From contig CANLZL010000002.1 of assembly GCA_947495575.1 (NCBI GenBank), positions 558,001-622,000 on the forward strand: 64,000 nt of DNA, read 5' to 3'. The number at the start of each line of letters is the position of its first letter. The stretch's first letter is position 1. The notes beneath the pieces were generated by a model. The model made no database searches, had not been told where the DNA came from, and worked only from the letters and a program-made list of their open reading frames with translations. Below are positions 33,339 through 41,084 of this stretch, piece by piece. The translations under genes were made by a program, and so were the position numbers. Source of the stretch: an uncultured Nioella sp. GTDB taxonomy: Bacteria > Pseudomonadota > Alphaproteobacteria > Rhodobacterales > Rhodobacteraceae.

Positions 33339-35126
33339 TTATTGTGAAGCGCTGGATAGCTGATAGCCATGCCCTTGTTCAATATCTTGTGGCCGCAGAC
33401 CCAAAAGAGGCGCGGCGCGGCGGATGATTTCGGCAGCGACGGGAACGGCTGTCCAACCTGCAGTGCGGCGGGTTTCGCCCAACATTACGATAGAAGGCTC
33501 GTCCAACGTGACAACCAGAACATATCGCGGGTCACTTGCCGGAAAGACCGAGGCAAAGGTCGCCATGACGCGATCATCATAGTAGCCGCCTTGTGGATTG
33601 GGTTTGTCGGCCGAGCCGGTTTTGCCGCCCACTTCGTAGCCTTCGACCTCCGCATAGGATGCGGTGCCGTCGGTCACAACGGCCCGCAGCATCGCTCGGG
33701 CCTGCGCGGAAACCTCTTCCGAGACGACGCGGTGGCCATCTTGTGGCGCGTCACGTCGCAGTAGCGTGGGCTGGACATAAGTGCCGCCGTTCAGAAGTGA
33801 GGAGTAAGCGGCCGCAAGGTGCAGGGGACTGATCGAAATCCCGTGGCCATAGGAAACGGTCATCGTTGACAGGTCCCCCCAACGCTGCGGCAAAAGCGGA
33901 CGACCCGAATTGCTTTCCACCATTTCGAGACCCGTCGGTTCGAAAAGGCCTAACTGTCGCAAGAAATGCTGTTGCCGCTCGGACCCGATCATTTGGGCAA
34001 TACGGGCCGTCCCGATATTGGAAGAATGAACAATGACATCCGTCACCGAATTGCGAGGGCCGTAATCGTGAAAGTCATTGATCGTGAAACCCGCCATACG
34101 CAGCGGCCCGGTTGTGTCGATCATAGTGTCCGGGTTCACAAGCCCCTCTTCCAGCGCTTGCGCTGCTGTAAAGATTTTGAAGGTTGAGCCCAATTCATAA
34201 AGCCCCTGAACAGCCCGGTTGAAGAGCGGGCTGTCTGAGTGATCGCCTTCCAGCAGGGGCCGGGGCCGTGCGTTTGGATCAAAATCGGGCAATGAGGCCA
34301 AAGAAATCACCTCGCCGGTATGGACATCCATCAGGACAGCCGCTGCGCCGACGGCGCTCATCAACGTCATTCCGCCGGCCAACACCTCTTCGACGGCGGC
34401 CTGAACGCTGAGATCGATTGACAGTTGCAATGGCTCACCGCCATTTGCCGCGTCGCGCAATTCGTCGTCAAATTCGGCCTCGACTCCGGCAACCCCAAGG
34501 ATTTCCGCCGCGTTTACCGCCTGTTCACCAAAGCGCGAGCCGCCCATGATGTGACTGGCCAATGCCCCGTTGGGATAAAGCCGCATCTCTCGTGGGCCAA
34601 ACAGCAATCCGGGTTCGCCAAGATCGTGCACATCCTGCTGTTGCTCTGGCGATATCGAACCGCGGATCCACATAAACCTCGAGCCGGACTCGAATCGGCG
34701 CAGCAAAGTGTCGGCATCAAGGTCGGGGAAGATTGCCGCTAGTCCGGCAGCAGCTCTTTCAGGATCGATTAGCTCATGCGGATGAACGTAAAGCGCGTTG
34801 GTGACCAGGTTGGTGGCCAGAACCCGTCCCTCACGATCCACGATGTCGGCCCGCGTCGAGATGATAGAACTGCCAGAAGTTGCTGTGCGTGGCTCTTCCG
34901 GTTCGGACGCTGCAAGCGACGACATTTTCAGGCCAACAGTCAGAAAGGCGGCGAAAAAGCAAACAGCCAGCATCAAAAGCCGGCTCTCCGCGCGGTTGCG
35001 CAACCGGTCGCGTTCTTGTTCGTGTCTGAGCCTCAGGTTTTCACGCTCAATCACATCAGGGTTTTCGCCCTTTTGGCGGGCATCCAGAATGCGTGCCAGT
35101 GGACGCAGAGCAATTCGGCGGGTCAT
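33339..35126 (-). CDS. ftsI: Peptidoglycan transpeptidase FtsI/PBP3
   Basis: ELGSTFKIFTAAQAL (STFK), HSSNIGTA (SSN), GGKTGSADKP (KTG). Confidence 0.94.
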   Translation of the reverse strand: MTRRIALRPLARILDARQKGENPDVIERENLRLRHEQERDRLRNRAESRLLMLAVCFFAAFLTVGLKMSSLAASEPEEPRTATSGSSIISTRADIVDREGRVLATNLVTNALYVHPHELIDPERAAAGLAAIFPDLDADTLLRRFESGSRFMWIRGSISPEQQQDVHDLGEPGLLFGPREMRLYPNGALASHIMGGSRFGEQAVNAAEILGVAGVEAEFDDELRDAANGGEPLQLSIDLSVQAAVEEVLAGGMTLMSAVGAAAVLMDVHTGEVISLASLPDFDPNARPRPLLEGDHSDSPLFNRAVQGLYELGSTFKIFTAAQALEEGLVNPDTMIDTTGPLRMAGFTINDFHDYGPRNSVTDVIVHSSNIGTARIAQMIGSERQQHFLRQLGLFEPTGLEMVESNSGRPLLPQRWGDLSTMTVSYGHGISISPLHLAAAYSSLLNGGTYVQPTLLRRDAPQDGHRVVSEEVSAQARAMLRAVVTDGTASYAEVEGYEVGGKTGSADKPNPQGGYYDDRVMATFASVFPASDPRYVLVVTLDEPSIVMLGETRRTAGWTAVPVAAEIIRRAAPLLGLRPQDIEQGHGYQLSSASQ

Positions 35127-35473
35127 GGCAGTTCATCCGCGAGTGAGGAATTCAGAAATATCTCTTCAACCGGTTCGATCGGTGTTTCCTGTCCCCATGG
35201 AATCTCGTCCACGACCGCAAATTGATCTGGCGTCATTGGCATGAGGCCAAGTCTATCGAAGTTCAGGTTAACCAGTTCACGCAGACGGTCTGGGCGATTG
35301 AGATAGGCCCATTCGGCCCGCAAAACACCAAGACGTTCTCGCTCCATACCGATCTGGCGCTGCAATTGGTCAATCTCGCGAATGGCCTGCTGTGTCTGGA
35401 TATTCTGATGATAGGCCCAATATCCAAGCGCCACGACGGCAAGGGCAGCAATGAACGTGAGGAAACCTCGCAT
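35123..35473 (-). CDS. ftsL: Cell division protein FtsL-like
   Basis: Single TM segment plus coiled coil; located between rsmH and ftsI. Confidence 0.8.
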   Translation of the reverse strand: MRGFLTFIAALAVVALGYWAYHQNIQTQQAIREIDQLQRQIGMERERLGVLRAEWAYLNRPDRLRELVNLNFDRLGLMPMTPDQFAVVDEIPWGQETPIEPVEEIFLNSSLADELP

Positions 35474-36484
35474 TTAGAGAATCTCCGACAGCTTCGGCAG
35501 GCCCATCGGGTCAATCGAAGGGGGGGCTGCCGGGGCATCGGTGCGACGTGCCACACGCAGTTTTGCTGATCGTGCGCGAGGATTGCGCGCGATTTCCTCG
35601 GCGTCTGGCGCGATTGCCCGGCGTGGGGTCAAAACGAAACCTGGCTCACGTGCGGCCTCTTGCGGGGCGTAGCGGGACCCGCCGCCGCCCGAGCTGGCCC
35701 TGTCTTGCAAAAAGCGTTTTGCAATGCGGTCTTCTACGCTGTGAAAGGTCACAACTGCCAATTGCCCACCGGGGCGTAGCGCACGTTCGGCGGCCATCAA
35801 ACCCTCAGCCAATTGGCCGTATTCATCATTTACAGCGATGCGGATCGCCTGAAAGCTGCGCGTAGCAGGATGGCTTTGGTTTGGCTTTGCTCGCGGCAGG
35901 TTATTTGTAATAATTTCAGATAATTGCAAAGTAGAGCTAATGCGTCTAACTGCCCGTTCGCGGGTGATCGCGCGCGCAATGCGGCGCGACGCACGCTCTT
36001 CACCATAGTGGTAAAGGATGTCGGCCAGCGCCTCCTCGGGCGCATCGTTCACCAGATCCTCAGCAGAAGGGCCGGACTGACCCATGCGCATATCCAATGG
36101 CCCGTCACGCATAAAAGAAAACCCGCGCTCTGCCAGATCCAACTGCATAGACGAGACCCCAAGGTCCAACATCACGCCATCCACTTGCGGATGCCCTACA
36201 CTGGCTACATGCTCATCAAGATCAGAGAATGTCCCGGCTACCAGTTTTAACCGGTCGCCGTAGTCATCGGCCCAATCTGCGGCCAATTCGAAAGCCAACG
36301 GGTCACGGTCAATACCGATAACTGTTTCCGCCCCGGCCTCCAGAACCGCGCGGGAATAGCCTCCCGCTCCGAAGGTTCCATCGGCCCAGACGCCGCTTAC
36401 AGGGGCCACCGCGGCCAAAATCGCACCAATCAGAACTGGAATATGGGGCATGTCGTCACCGTCCTTGCCCGCATCGCGGGTCAT
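35474..36484 (-). CDS. rsmH: 16S rRNA (cytosine1402-N4)-methyltransferase
   Basis: [17 protein letters not shown]...[47 protein letters not shown]. Confidence 0.95.
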   Translation of the reverse strand: MTRDAGKDGDDMPHIPVLIGAILAAVAPVSGVWADGTFGAGGYSRAVLEAGAETVIGIDRDPLAFELAADWADDYGDRLKLVAGTFSDLDEHVASVGHPQVDGVMLDLGVSSMQLDLAERGFSFMRDGPLDMRMGQSGPSAEDLVNDAPEEALADILYHYGEERASRRIARAITRERAVRRISSTLQLSEIITNNLPRAKPNQSHPATRSFQAIRIAVNDEYGQLAEGLMAAERALRPGGQLAVVTFHSVEDRIAKRFLQDRASSGGGGSRYAPQEAAREPGFVLTPRRAIAPDAEEIARNPRARSAKLRVARRTDAPAAPPSIDPMGLPKLSEIL

Positions 36485-36999
36485 TCGCTGTCACCCGTCG
36501 CCCGACCCACAAGACTGAGCGGATCGAAGAATTCTTCGTCATCGCCACCGAGGGCCACCAAAAGCTTCTCGATATTCTCTTCCGCGGCCTTGCCCTCTTC
36601 AGGGTTCAGGATGTGGAACTGATCGCCTTTACCCTGGAATAAGGCCTCGGCCCCGAGATTGATTTTGTCACGAGCGGCCACCGGCAAAACCAGACGGCCA
36701 GTGTCATCCACCGTCGTCTCATCGCATTTCGAGTAATAAAGGTATTCCAGTGCGGCGCGGAGGCGGGTGCCGCGGCCTTCATTCTGAATCATCTCGTCAA
36801 TCTCGTCATAGGCATCGCCCGACAGACATTCGAGGTAGTTTTTCTTGGGATCGCCATATGCAATGTAAAGGCGCGGTGCGCCGCCGGGGGCGTAGTCCTT
36901 GTCGGAATTCTGAAGCACACGACGGAACTTGACCGGGATAGACACCCGGCCCTTTCCGTCTACTTTGTTCAGGCTTTCGCCTTGAAACCTGCGCTCCAC
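36481..36999 (-). CDS. mraZ: Transcriptional regulator MraZ (GTG start)
   Basis: [39 protein letters not shown]; first gene of dcw cluster. Confidence 0.93.
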   Translation of the reverse strand: MERRFQGESLNKVDGKGRVSIPVKFRRVLQNSDKDYAPGGAPRLYIAYGDPKKNYLECLSGDAYDEIDEMIQNEGRGTRLRAALEYLYYSKCDETTVDDTGRLVLPVAARDKINLGAEALFQGKGDQFHILNPEEGKAAEENIEKLLVALGGDDEEFFDPLSLVGRATGDSE

Positions 37000-37464
37000 T
37001 GTCCCCGTCCTATCACTGTCAAAATTTGCCCTGGCCCTGAAACGGAACACGGCGGATCGAGCAAGCTGCCACTGCTCAATCCGCCGCCCTCGTCCCATTT
37101 CTGGGCTGTCCGACTGCGCGCGCTACCTGGGGGGGGATGTCTGCTCTGCCCGCGCGCCGGATCTCCATATTCAGCGAATGAGAATGCCTGTATGAAACCT
37201 GCTTTTATTATCTTTCCGGTCTGGCCTTTGGCTCTGTCCCGGTGCCTCTCGTTTGCTGTGTGATTGTTGTCTCATGGAACGATTTCCCAATCAATCCCCT
37301 TTTATGGGATTTTTCCCCACATCTTGGAAACTGCGGCCATGAAAAACAGGATATTGTGGGTTCATTGGCCGAATATTGACCAAATGCTGCGGAACGATGC
37401 TTAGTTACCCACTAGATATAGCCGTGCCTTTCCAGCCACAGAGCATGGGGATTTTTCCCATAAA

Positions 37465-37501
37465 AATGTAAAAAACCCTCCAAGTGGGGCTTGGAGGGTC
37501 C
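37465..37501 (-). terminator. Rho-independent terminator downstream of mrp
   Basis: ACCCTCCAAG-tggg-gCTTGGAGGGT hairpin followed by T6 on the minus strand. Confidence 0.85.
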
Positions 37502-37558
37502 GTTTTGGGAGGATTTCCCAAATTATTTCACGGCTGCTTGGCGCAAATCACTGGTCGG

Positions 37559-38647
37559 TTATGCCATTCCACCTTCAACAAGGCGTGCGGCAAGATCGGC
37601 ATAGGCCTGCGCGGCCGGCCCCTCGCCCGCCGCGATAGGCGTTCCGCCGTCGCCTGCCAGCCGGGTTTCGAGTGAAATCGGAAGCGCGCCCAAAAACGGC
37701 ACTTTGGCACGGTCGGCCTCTTTGCGCACACCGCCTTCGCCAAAAATATGCGCCTCGTGGCCGCAATTCTCACATATATATCCCGACATATTCTCGATCA
37801 GACCCAAAACCGGCGTCTTGAGCATCTGGAACATATTGAGCGCTTTCTTGGCGTCCAAAAGCGCCACGTCCTGCGGCGTGGACACCACTATAGCGCCAGA
37901 GACCTCAGATTTTTGGCAAAGCGTCATGGCTACGTCGCCGGTTCCAGGGGGCAGATCGACGATCAGAACATCCAGTTCGCCCCATTCGACTTGCGTCAAC
38001 ATCTGCTGAAGGGCGCCCATCAGCATCGGGCCACGCCAGACCACGGCCTGATCTTCACCCACCATAAAGCCAATCGACATCAGTTTGATGCCGTGGTTTT
38101 CCAGTGGAATGATGGTTTTGCCATCCGGGCTTGCCGGGCGGCGATTGACCCCCATCATGCGCGGCTGCGACGGGCCATATATATCTGCGTCCAACAGGCC
38201 CACTCTGCGGCCCTGCTTGGCTAAGGCCACGGCGAGGTTAGAGGAGACAGTAGATTTCCCCACGCCGCCTTTGCCGGATCCAACGGCCAAAATGCGCGCG
38301 ACGCCTGCAGGTTTCATGGGGCCGTCCTGTGCCTTCATGTGCCCGCCGACTTTCAACGAGGGCGGTGCGCTTGCACCTGCCTGCGGCGCAGCCTTTCCTG
38401 CACTATGAGCCGTCAAGGCGACGGAAACCTGAGAAACCCCGTCAAGGCGCTTAACCAGATCCTCAACCGCATCGCGTAGCGGCGACAGACTGCGGGCCTC
38501 ATCGGCATTTGCGGCCTCGATGACAAAGGAAACCTTTGCGCCATCCACCTGCAAGGCGCGGATCATGTCGCGACTCACCAATGTACCGCCATTTGGTAAG
38601 TTGAGTTTATCCAGTGCAGCCAGCACTGATTCACGTGTTTGGGTCAT
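37559..38647 (-). CDS. mrp: Mrp/NBP35-family Fe-S carrier ATPase
   Basis: VGSGKGGVGKSTVSSNLAVALAKQGRRVGLLDADIYGPS; VDLPPGTGDVAMTL; CENCGHEAHIFG. Confidence 0.93.
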   Translation of the reverse strand: MTQTRESVLAALDKLNLPNGGTLVSRDMIRALQVDGAKVSFVIEAANADEARSLSPLRDAVEDLVKRLDGVSQVSVALTAHSAGKAAPQAGASAPPSLKVGGHMKAQDGPMKPAGVARILAVGSGKGGVGKSTVSSNLAVALAKQGRRVGLLDADIYGPSQPRMMGVNRRPASPDGKTIIPLENHGIKLMSIGFMVGEDQAVVWRGPMLMGALQQMLTQVEWGELDVLIVDLPPGTGDVAMTLCQKSEVSGAIVVSTPQDVALLDAKKALNMFQMLKTPVLGLIENMSGYICENCGHEAHIFGEGGVRKEADRAKVPFLGALPISLETRLAGDGGTPIAAGEGPAAQAYADLAARLVEGGMA

Positions 38648-38808
38648 GTCAGCCTCGTTCCCGCTCGATGGGCAAGACCTACCCGCTCAATGGGTCAAGA
38701 GGCCAGCCACAAATTGTCTCGGGAATATATAGTGTTTCCTAGCGTCACTTCACAGGAACGTGAGCTAGAACTCTCTAATCGTCCGAAATTTAAGCATAAT
38801 TTGTCTGC

Positions 38809-38839
38809 GCCATGCATTTGCTGCATGGCAGCATTGACG
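38809..38839 (+). promoter_or_regulatory. Candidate operator/promoter upstream of the DUF1127-sRNA operon
   Basis: Perfect inverted repeat GCCATGCA-tttgc-TGCATGGC followed 4 nt later by TTGACG. Confidence 0.35.
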
Positions 38840-38971
38840 CTTTCGAGGATTGTGCATCTGCAGCAAATCCCTAATTTTAGGATCAACGAAACGAACATGG
38901 GCCACGCCGGACGCCACACAATGTTGGCGCAAACATTTCTCCGACGGACCTGGACCATAAGGAAACAAGAC

Positions 38972-39193
38972 ATGGCATACGCAGCACATAGCAAATCTAT
39001 CGACCTGTCCTTCGGCACACGTCTCCGCGAAATCCGCGAGCAAGCAACCGAAGCCTTCAAAGCGTACCGTATCTACCGCAAGACAGTTGCCGAGCTGAAT
39101 GAACTTGGCCCTCGTGAGCTGAACGATCTTGGCCTTAACCAGTCGATGATCCGCCGCGTGGCCCTAGAAGCTGCCTACGGCAAGAACGTTTGA
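38972..39193 (+). CDS. DUF1127 small protein (CcaF1-like)
   Basis: 73 aa; FKAYRIYRKTVAELNELGPRELNDLGLNQSMIRRVALEAAYG is DUF1127; located immediately 5' of the CCTCCTCCC hairpin array. Confidence 0.85.
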   Translation: MAYAAHSKSIDLSFGTRLREIREQATEAFKAYRIYRKTVAELNELGPRELNDLGLNQSMIRRVALEAAYGKNV

Positions 39194-39207
39194 CAATTAG
39201 AGACATC

Positions 39208-39287
39208 AGCCGGTTTTCTCCTCCCTTTTAACCGGTTGATCCTGCGGCGACGCCTCCTCCTCCTCCCTTGGCGTCGCCGCCAAAAAA
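39208..39287 (+). ncRNA. CcsR/cuckoo-type sRNA unit 1
   Basis: Hairpin 39208-39237 (loop CTCCTCCC) and 39244-39280 (11-bp stem GCGGCGACGCC/GGCGTCGCCGC, loop CCTCCTCCTCCC). Confidence 0.82.
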
Positions 39288-39312
39288 TACCGGCCCAAAG
39301 TTGGGTCAGATC

Positions 39313-39390
39313 TACGAACCCTTCCTCCTCCCTTTTGGGTTCGTAATACAGCGGTAGCGCCTCTCCTCCTCCCTGGCGCTACCGCAAAAA
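39313..39390 (+). ncRNA. CcsR/cuckoo-type sRNA unit 2
   Basis: Hairpin 39313-39345 (TACGAACCC/GGGTTCGTA) and 39351-39385 (GCGGTAGCGCC/GGCGCTACCGC), both loops CCTCCTCCC. Confidence 0.85.
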
Positions 39391-39419
39391 TATCGGGCCC
39401 CGAAGCGGGTCAGCTCTTC

Positions 39420-39492
39420 CGGGTCCTTCCTCCTCCCTTTTGGACCCGAAATGAGGCGGCAGCGCCCTTCCTCCTCCCTTGGGGGCTGCCGC
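39420..39492 (+). ncRNA. CcsR/cuckoo-type sRNA unit 3
   Basis: Hairpin 39420-39448 (CGGGTCC/GGACCCG) and 39456-39492 (GCGGCAGCGCCC/GGGGGCTGCCGC), both loops CCTCCTCCC. Confidence 0.85.
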
Positions 39493-39528
39493 ACCTCCCA
39501 TACGGGTCCCCAAAAGGACCCACTCATC

Positions 39529-39601
39529 CGGGTCCTTCCTCCTCCCTTTGGATCCGAATTGAGGCGGCAGCACCCTCTCCTCCTCCCTTGGGGGTTGCCG
39601 C
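39529..39601 (+). ncRNA. CcsR/cuckoo-type sRNA unit 4
   Basis: Hairpin 39529-39556 (CGGGTCC/GGATCCG) and 39564-39601 (GCGGCAGCACCC/GGGGGTTGCCGC), both loops CCTCCTCCC. Confidence 0.85.
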
Positions 39602-39637
39602 AAACAACAAAAGGCCGGGTTTCCCCGGCCTGTCAGA

Positions 39638-39718
39638 TCGGCGCCTTCCTCCTCCCTTTTGGGCGCTGAGTTCTGGCGGTGGCACCCTCTCCTCCTCCCT
39701 GGGTGCCACCGCCTTTTT
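39638..39718 (+). ncRNA. CcsR/cuckoo-type sRNA unit 5, last of the array
   Basis: Hairpin 39638-39669 (TCGGCGCC/GGCGCTGA) and 39675-39713 (13-bp perfect stem GGCGGTGGCACCC/GGGTGCCACCGCC) followed by TTTTT. Confidence 0.87.
39675..39718 (+). terminator. Rho-independent terminator closing the sRNA array
   Basis: 13-bp GC-rich hairpin followed by T5; its loop also carries CCTCCTCCC. Confidence 0.8.
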
Positions 39719-39734
39719 CATTTCCGGCGGCGCG

Positions 39735-40187
39735 TCAGGCGCGCTCGTCCTTGGGGGAGGCCATCAAAACATGGGTCTGGATCGTCGCCACTTGCGGCAG
39801 GGCGCCAAGCCGATCGGTGTGAAACTGTTTGTATGCGGACAAATCTTCGACTTCGACACGCAGCAAATATTCAACATTGCCAGTGATATTGTGACATTCG
39901 CGAACCTGCGGTGCACGGATCATTGCCGCCTCAAAGGCTTCCTGCGCTGCCTTTGAATGCTCATTCAGGCCCACGGTCACCATTGCGGTAAAGCCAATCC
40001 CCAACGCAGCCGGGTTCAGAACAGCCCGGTATCCCGAAATGGCGCCTGCCTTTTCCAAGGCTTGCACCCGTCTGAGACAGGCCGAAGGGGACAGAGAGAC
40101 TCGGTCAGCCAACTCCAGGTTGCTAACCCGACCATCCCGGCCAAGCTCACGCAATATTTGACGGTCTTTTTCATCAATCTTGATCAT
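39735..40187 (-). CDS. Lrp/AsnC family transcriptional regulator
   Basis: DEKDRQILRELGRDGRVSNLELADRVSLSPSACLRRVQALEKAGAISGYRA. Confidence 0.93.
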   Translation of the reverse strand: MIKIDEKDRQILRELGRDGRVSNLELADRVSLSPSACLRRVQALEKAGAISGYRAVLNPAALGIGFTAMVTVGLNEHSKAAQEAFEAAMIRAPQVRECHNITGNVEYLLRVEVEDLSAYKQFHTDRLGALPQVATIQTHVLMASPKDERA

Positions 40188-40260
40188 AAGTTGTGATGAT
40201 AGAGCATTAATCGCGATATTTGCAATTTAATTGCGAGTAAGTCCCCCTAATCTCACCTCC

Positions 40261-40857
40261 ATGAGCTTTGACCTGATCCTTGCCCTTATCGGCTATGCTT
40301 TTGCCACCTCGATCACTCCGGGGCCAAACAACCTGATGCTCATGGCATCGGGTGCCAATTTCGGTTTGCAACGCACATTACCCCATATGGCCGGCGTCAG
40401 CCTTGGACACGGGTTCATGACCTTTGTTATCGGATTGGGCCTGACGCAGGTTTTCGAGAGTATTCCGAAACTTCGCACTGTTTTGGTCATTCTCTGTTCG
40501 GTCTACCTTTCATGGCTCGCCTGGAAGATCGCCAATGCCGCGCCACCCTCGGAGGCGGCAACCGAGGGAACACCGTTGAGTTTTCTGCAAGCCGCGGCCT
40601 TCCAATGGGTGAATCCAAAGGCGATCTTCATGTCGATCACAGCCCAAACCAATTACGCACCAGAGGGCGGCGGATGGATGGGGGCGTTGATGGTTGCGGG
40701 AATTTTCGCCTGCGTGAACCTGCCATCGGTCGGTGTCTGGGCCTGGCTAGGCGTTCAGGTCAAACGGTTCCTGGATACAGGGCGGCGATTACGCATCTTC
40801 AACATCACGATGGCCGTACTTTTGGTGGCCTCTCTCATCCCGATTGTCGCGGGTTGA
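40261..40857 (+). CDS. LysE family exporter
   Basis: TPGPNNLMLMASGANFGLQRTLPHMAGVSLGHG; divergent from Lrp regulator. Confidence 0.92.
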   Translation: MSFDLILALIGYAFATSITPGPNNLMLMASGANFGLQRTLPHMAGVSLGHGFMTFVIGLGLTQVFESIPKLRTVLVILCSVYLSWLAWKIANAAPPSEAATEGTPLSFLQAAAFQWVNPKAIFMSITAQTNYAPEGGGWMGALMVAGIFACVNLPSVGVWAWLGVQVKRFLDTGRRLRIFNITMAVLLVASLIPIVAG

Positions 40858-41084
40858 CTGGGCTTAACCATGGCCATGGCGTAAGAGAACAAAAACTCTT
40901 CTTGCGTAGGCGGGTTCAGGGCTGCCATGTGATCCATTCGGGACCGATCCAGAAACTGTATGTTTAACGGATTTTGTGGTGCTCGTCCTGTTCGCTTGCG
41001 ATGCCCGACCTCGAACGACTCCGGTTCACCAAAACCAAGTGCGATTACAGGCCCGGCGGGCCACAAAGGCAAATAAGCAAAGGG

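Noticed and set aside
39208-39713. Possible CRISPR array
   Set aside because: The repeated 9-mer is always inside a hairpin loop with different stems; there are no constant direct repeats of 24-40 nt, no unique spacers of fixed length and no cas genes.
39312-39721. Minus-strand ORFs with repeated REEE/GRRKD-like motifs (39312-39527, 39379-39603, 39524-39721)
   Set aside because: The repeats are reverse-complement translations of GGGAGGAGG from the sRNA hairpin loops. Stems covary as RNA and the ORFs lack start context, so these are not proteins.
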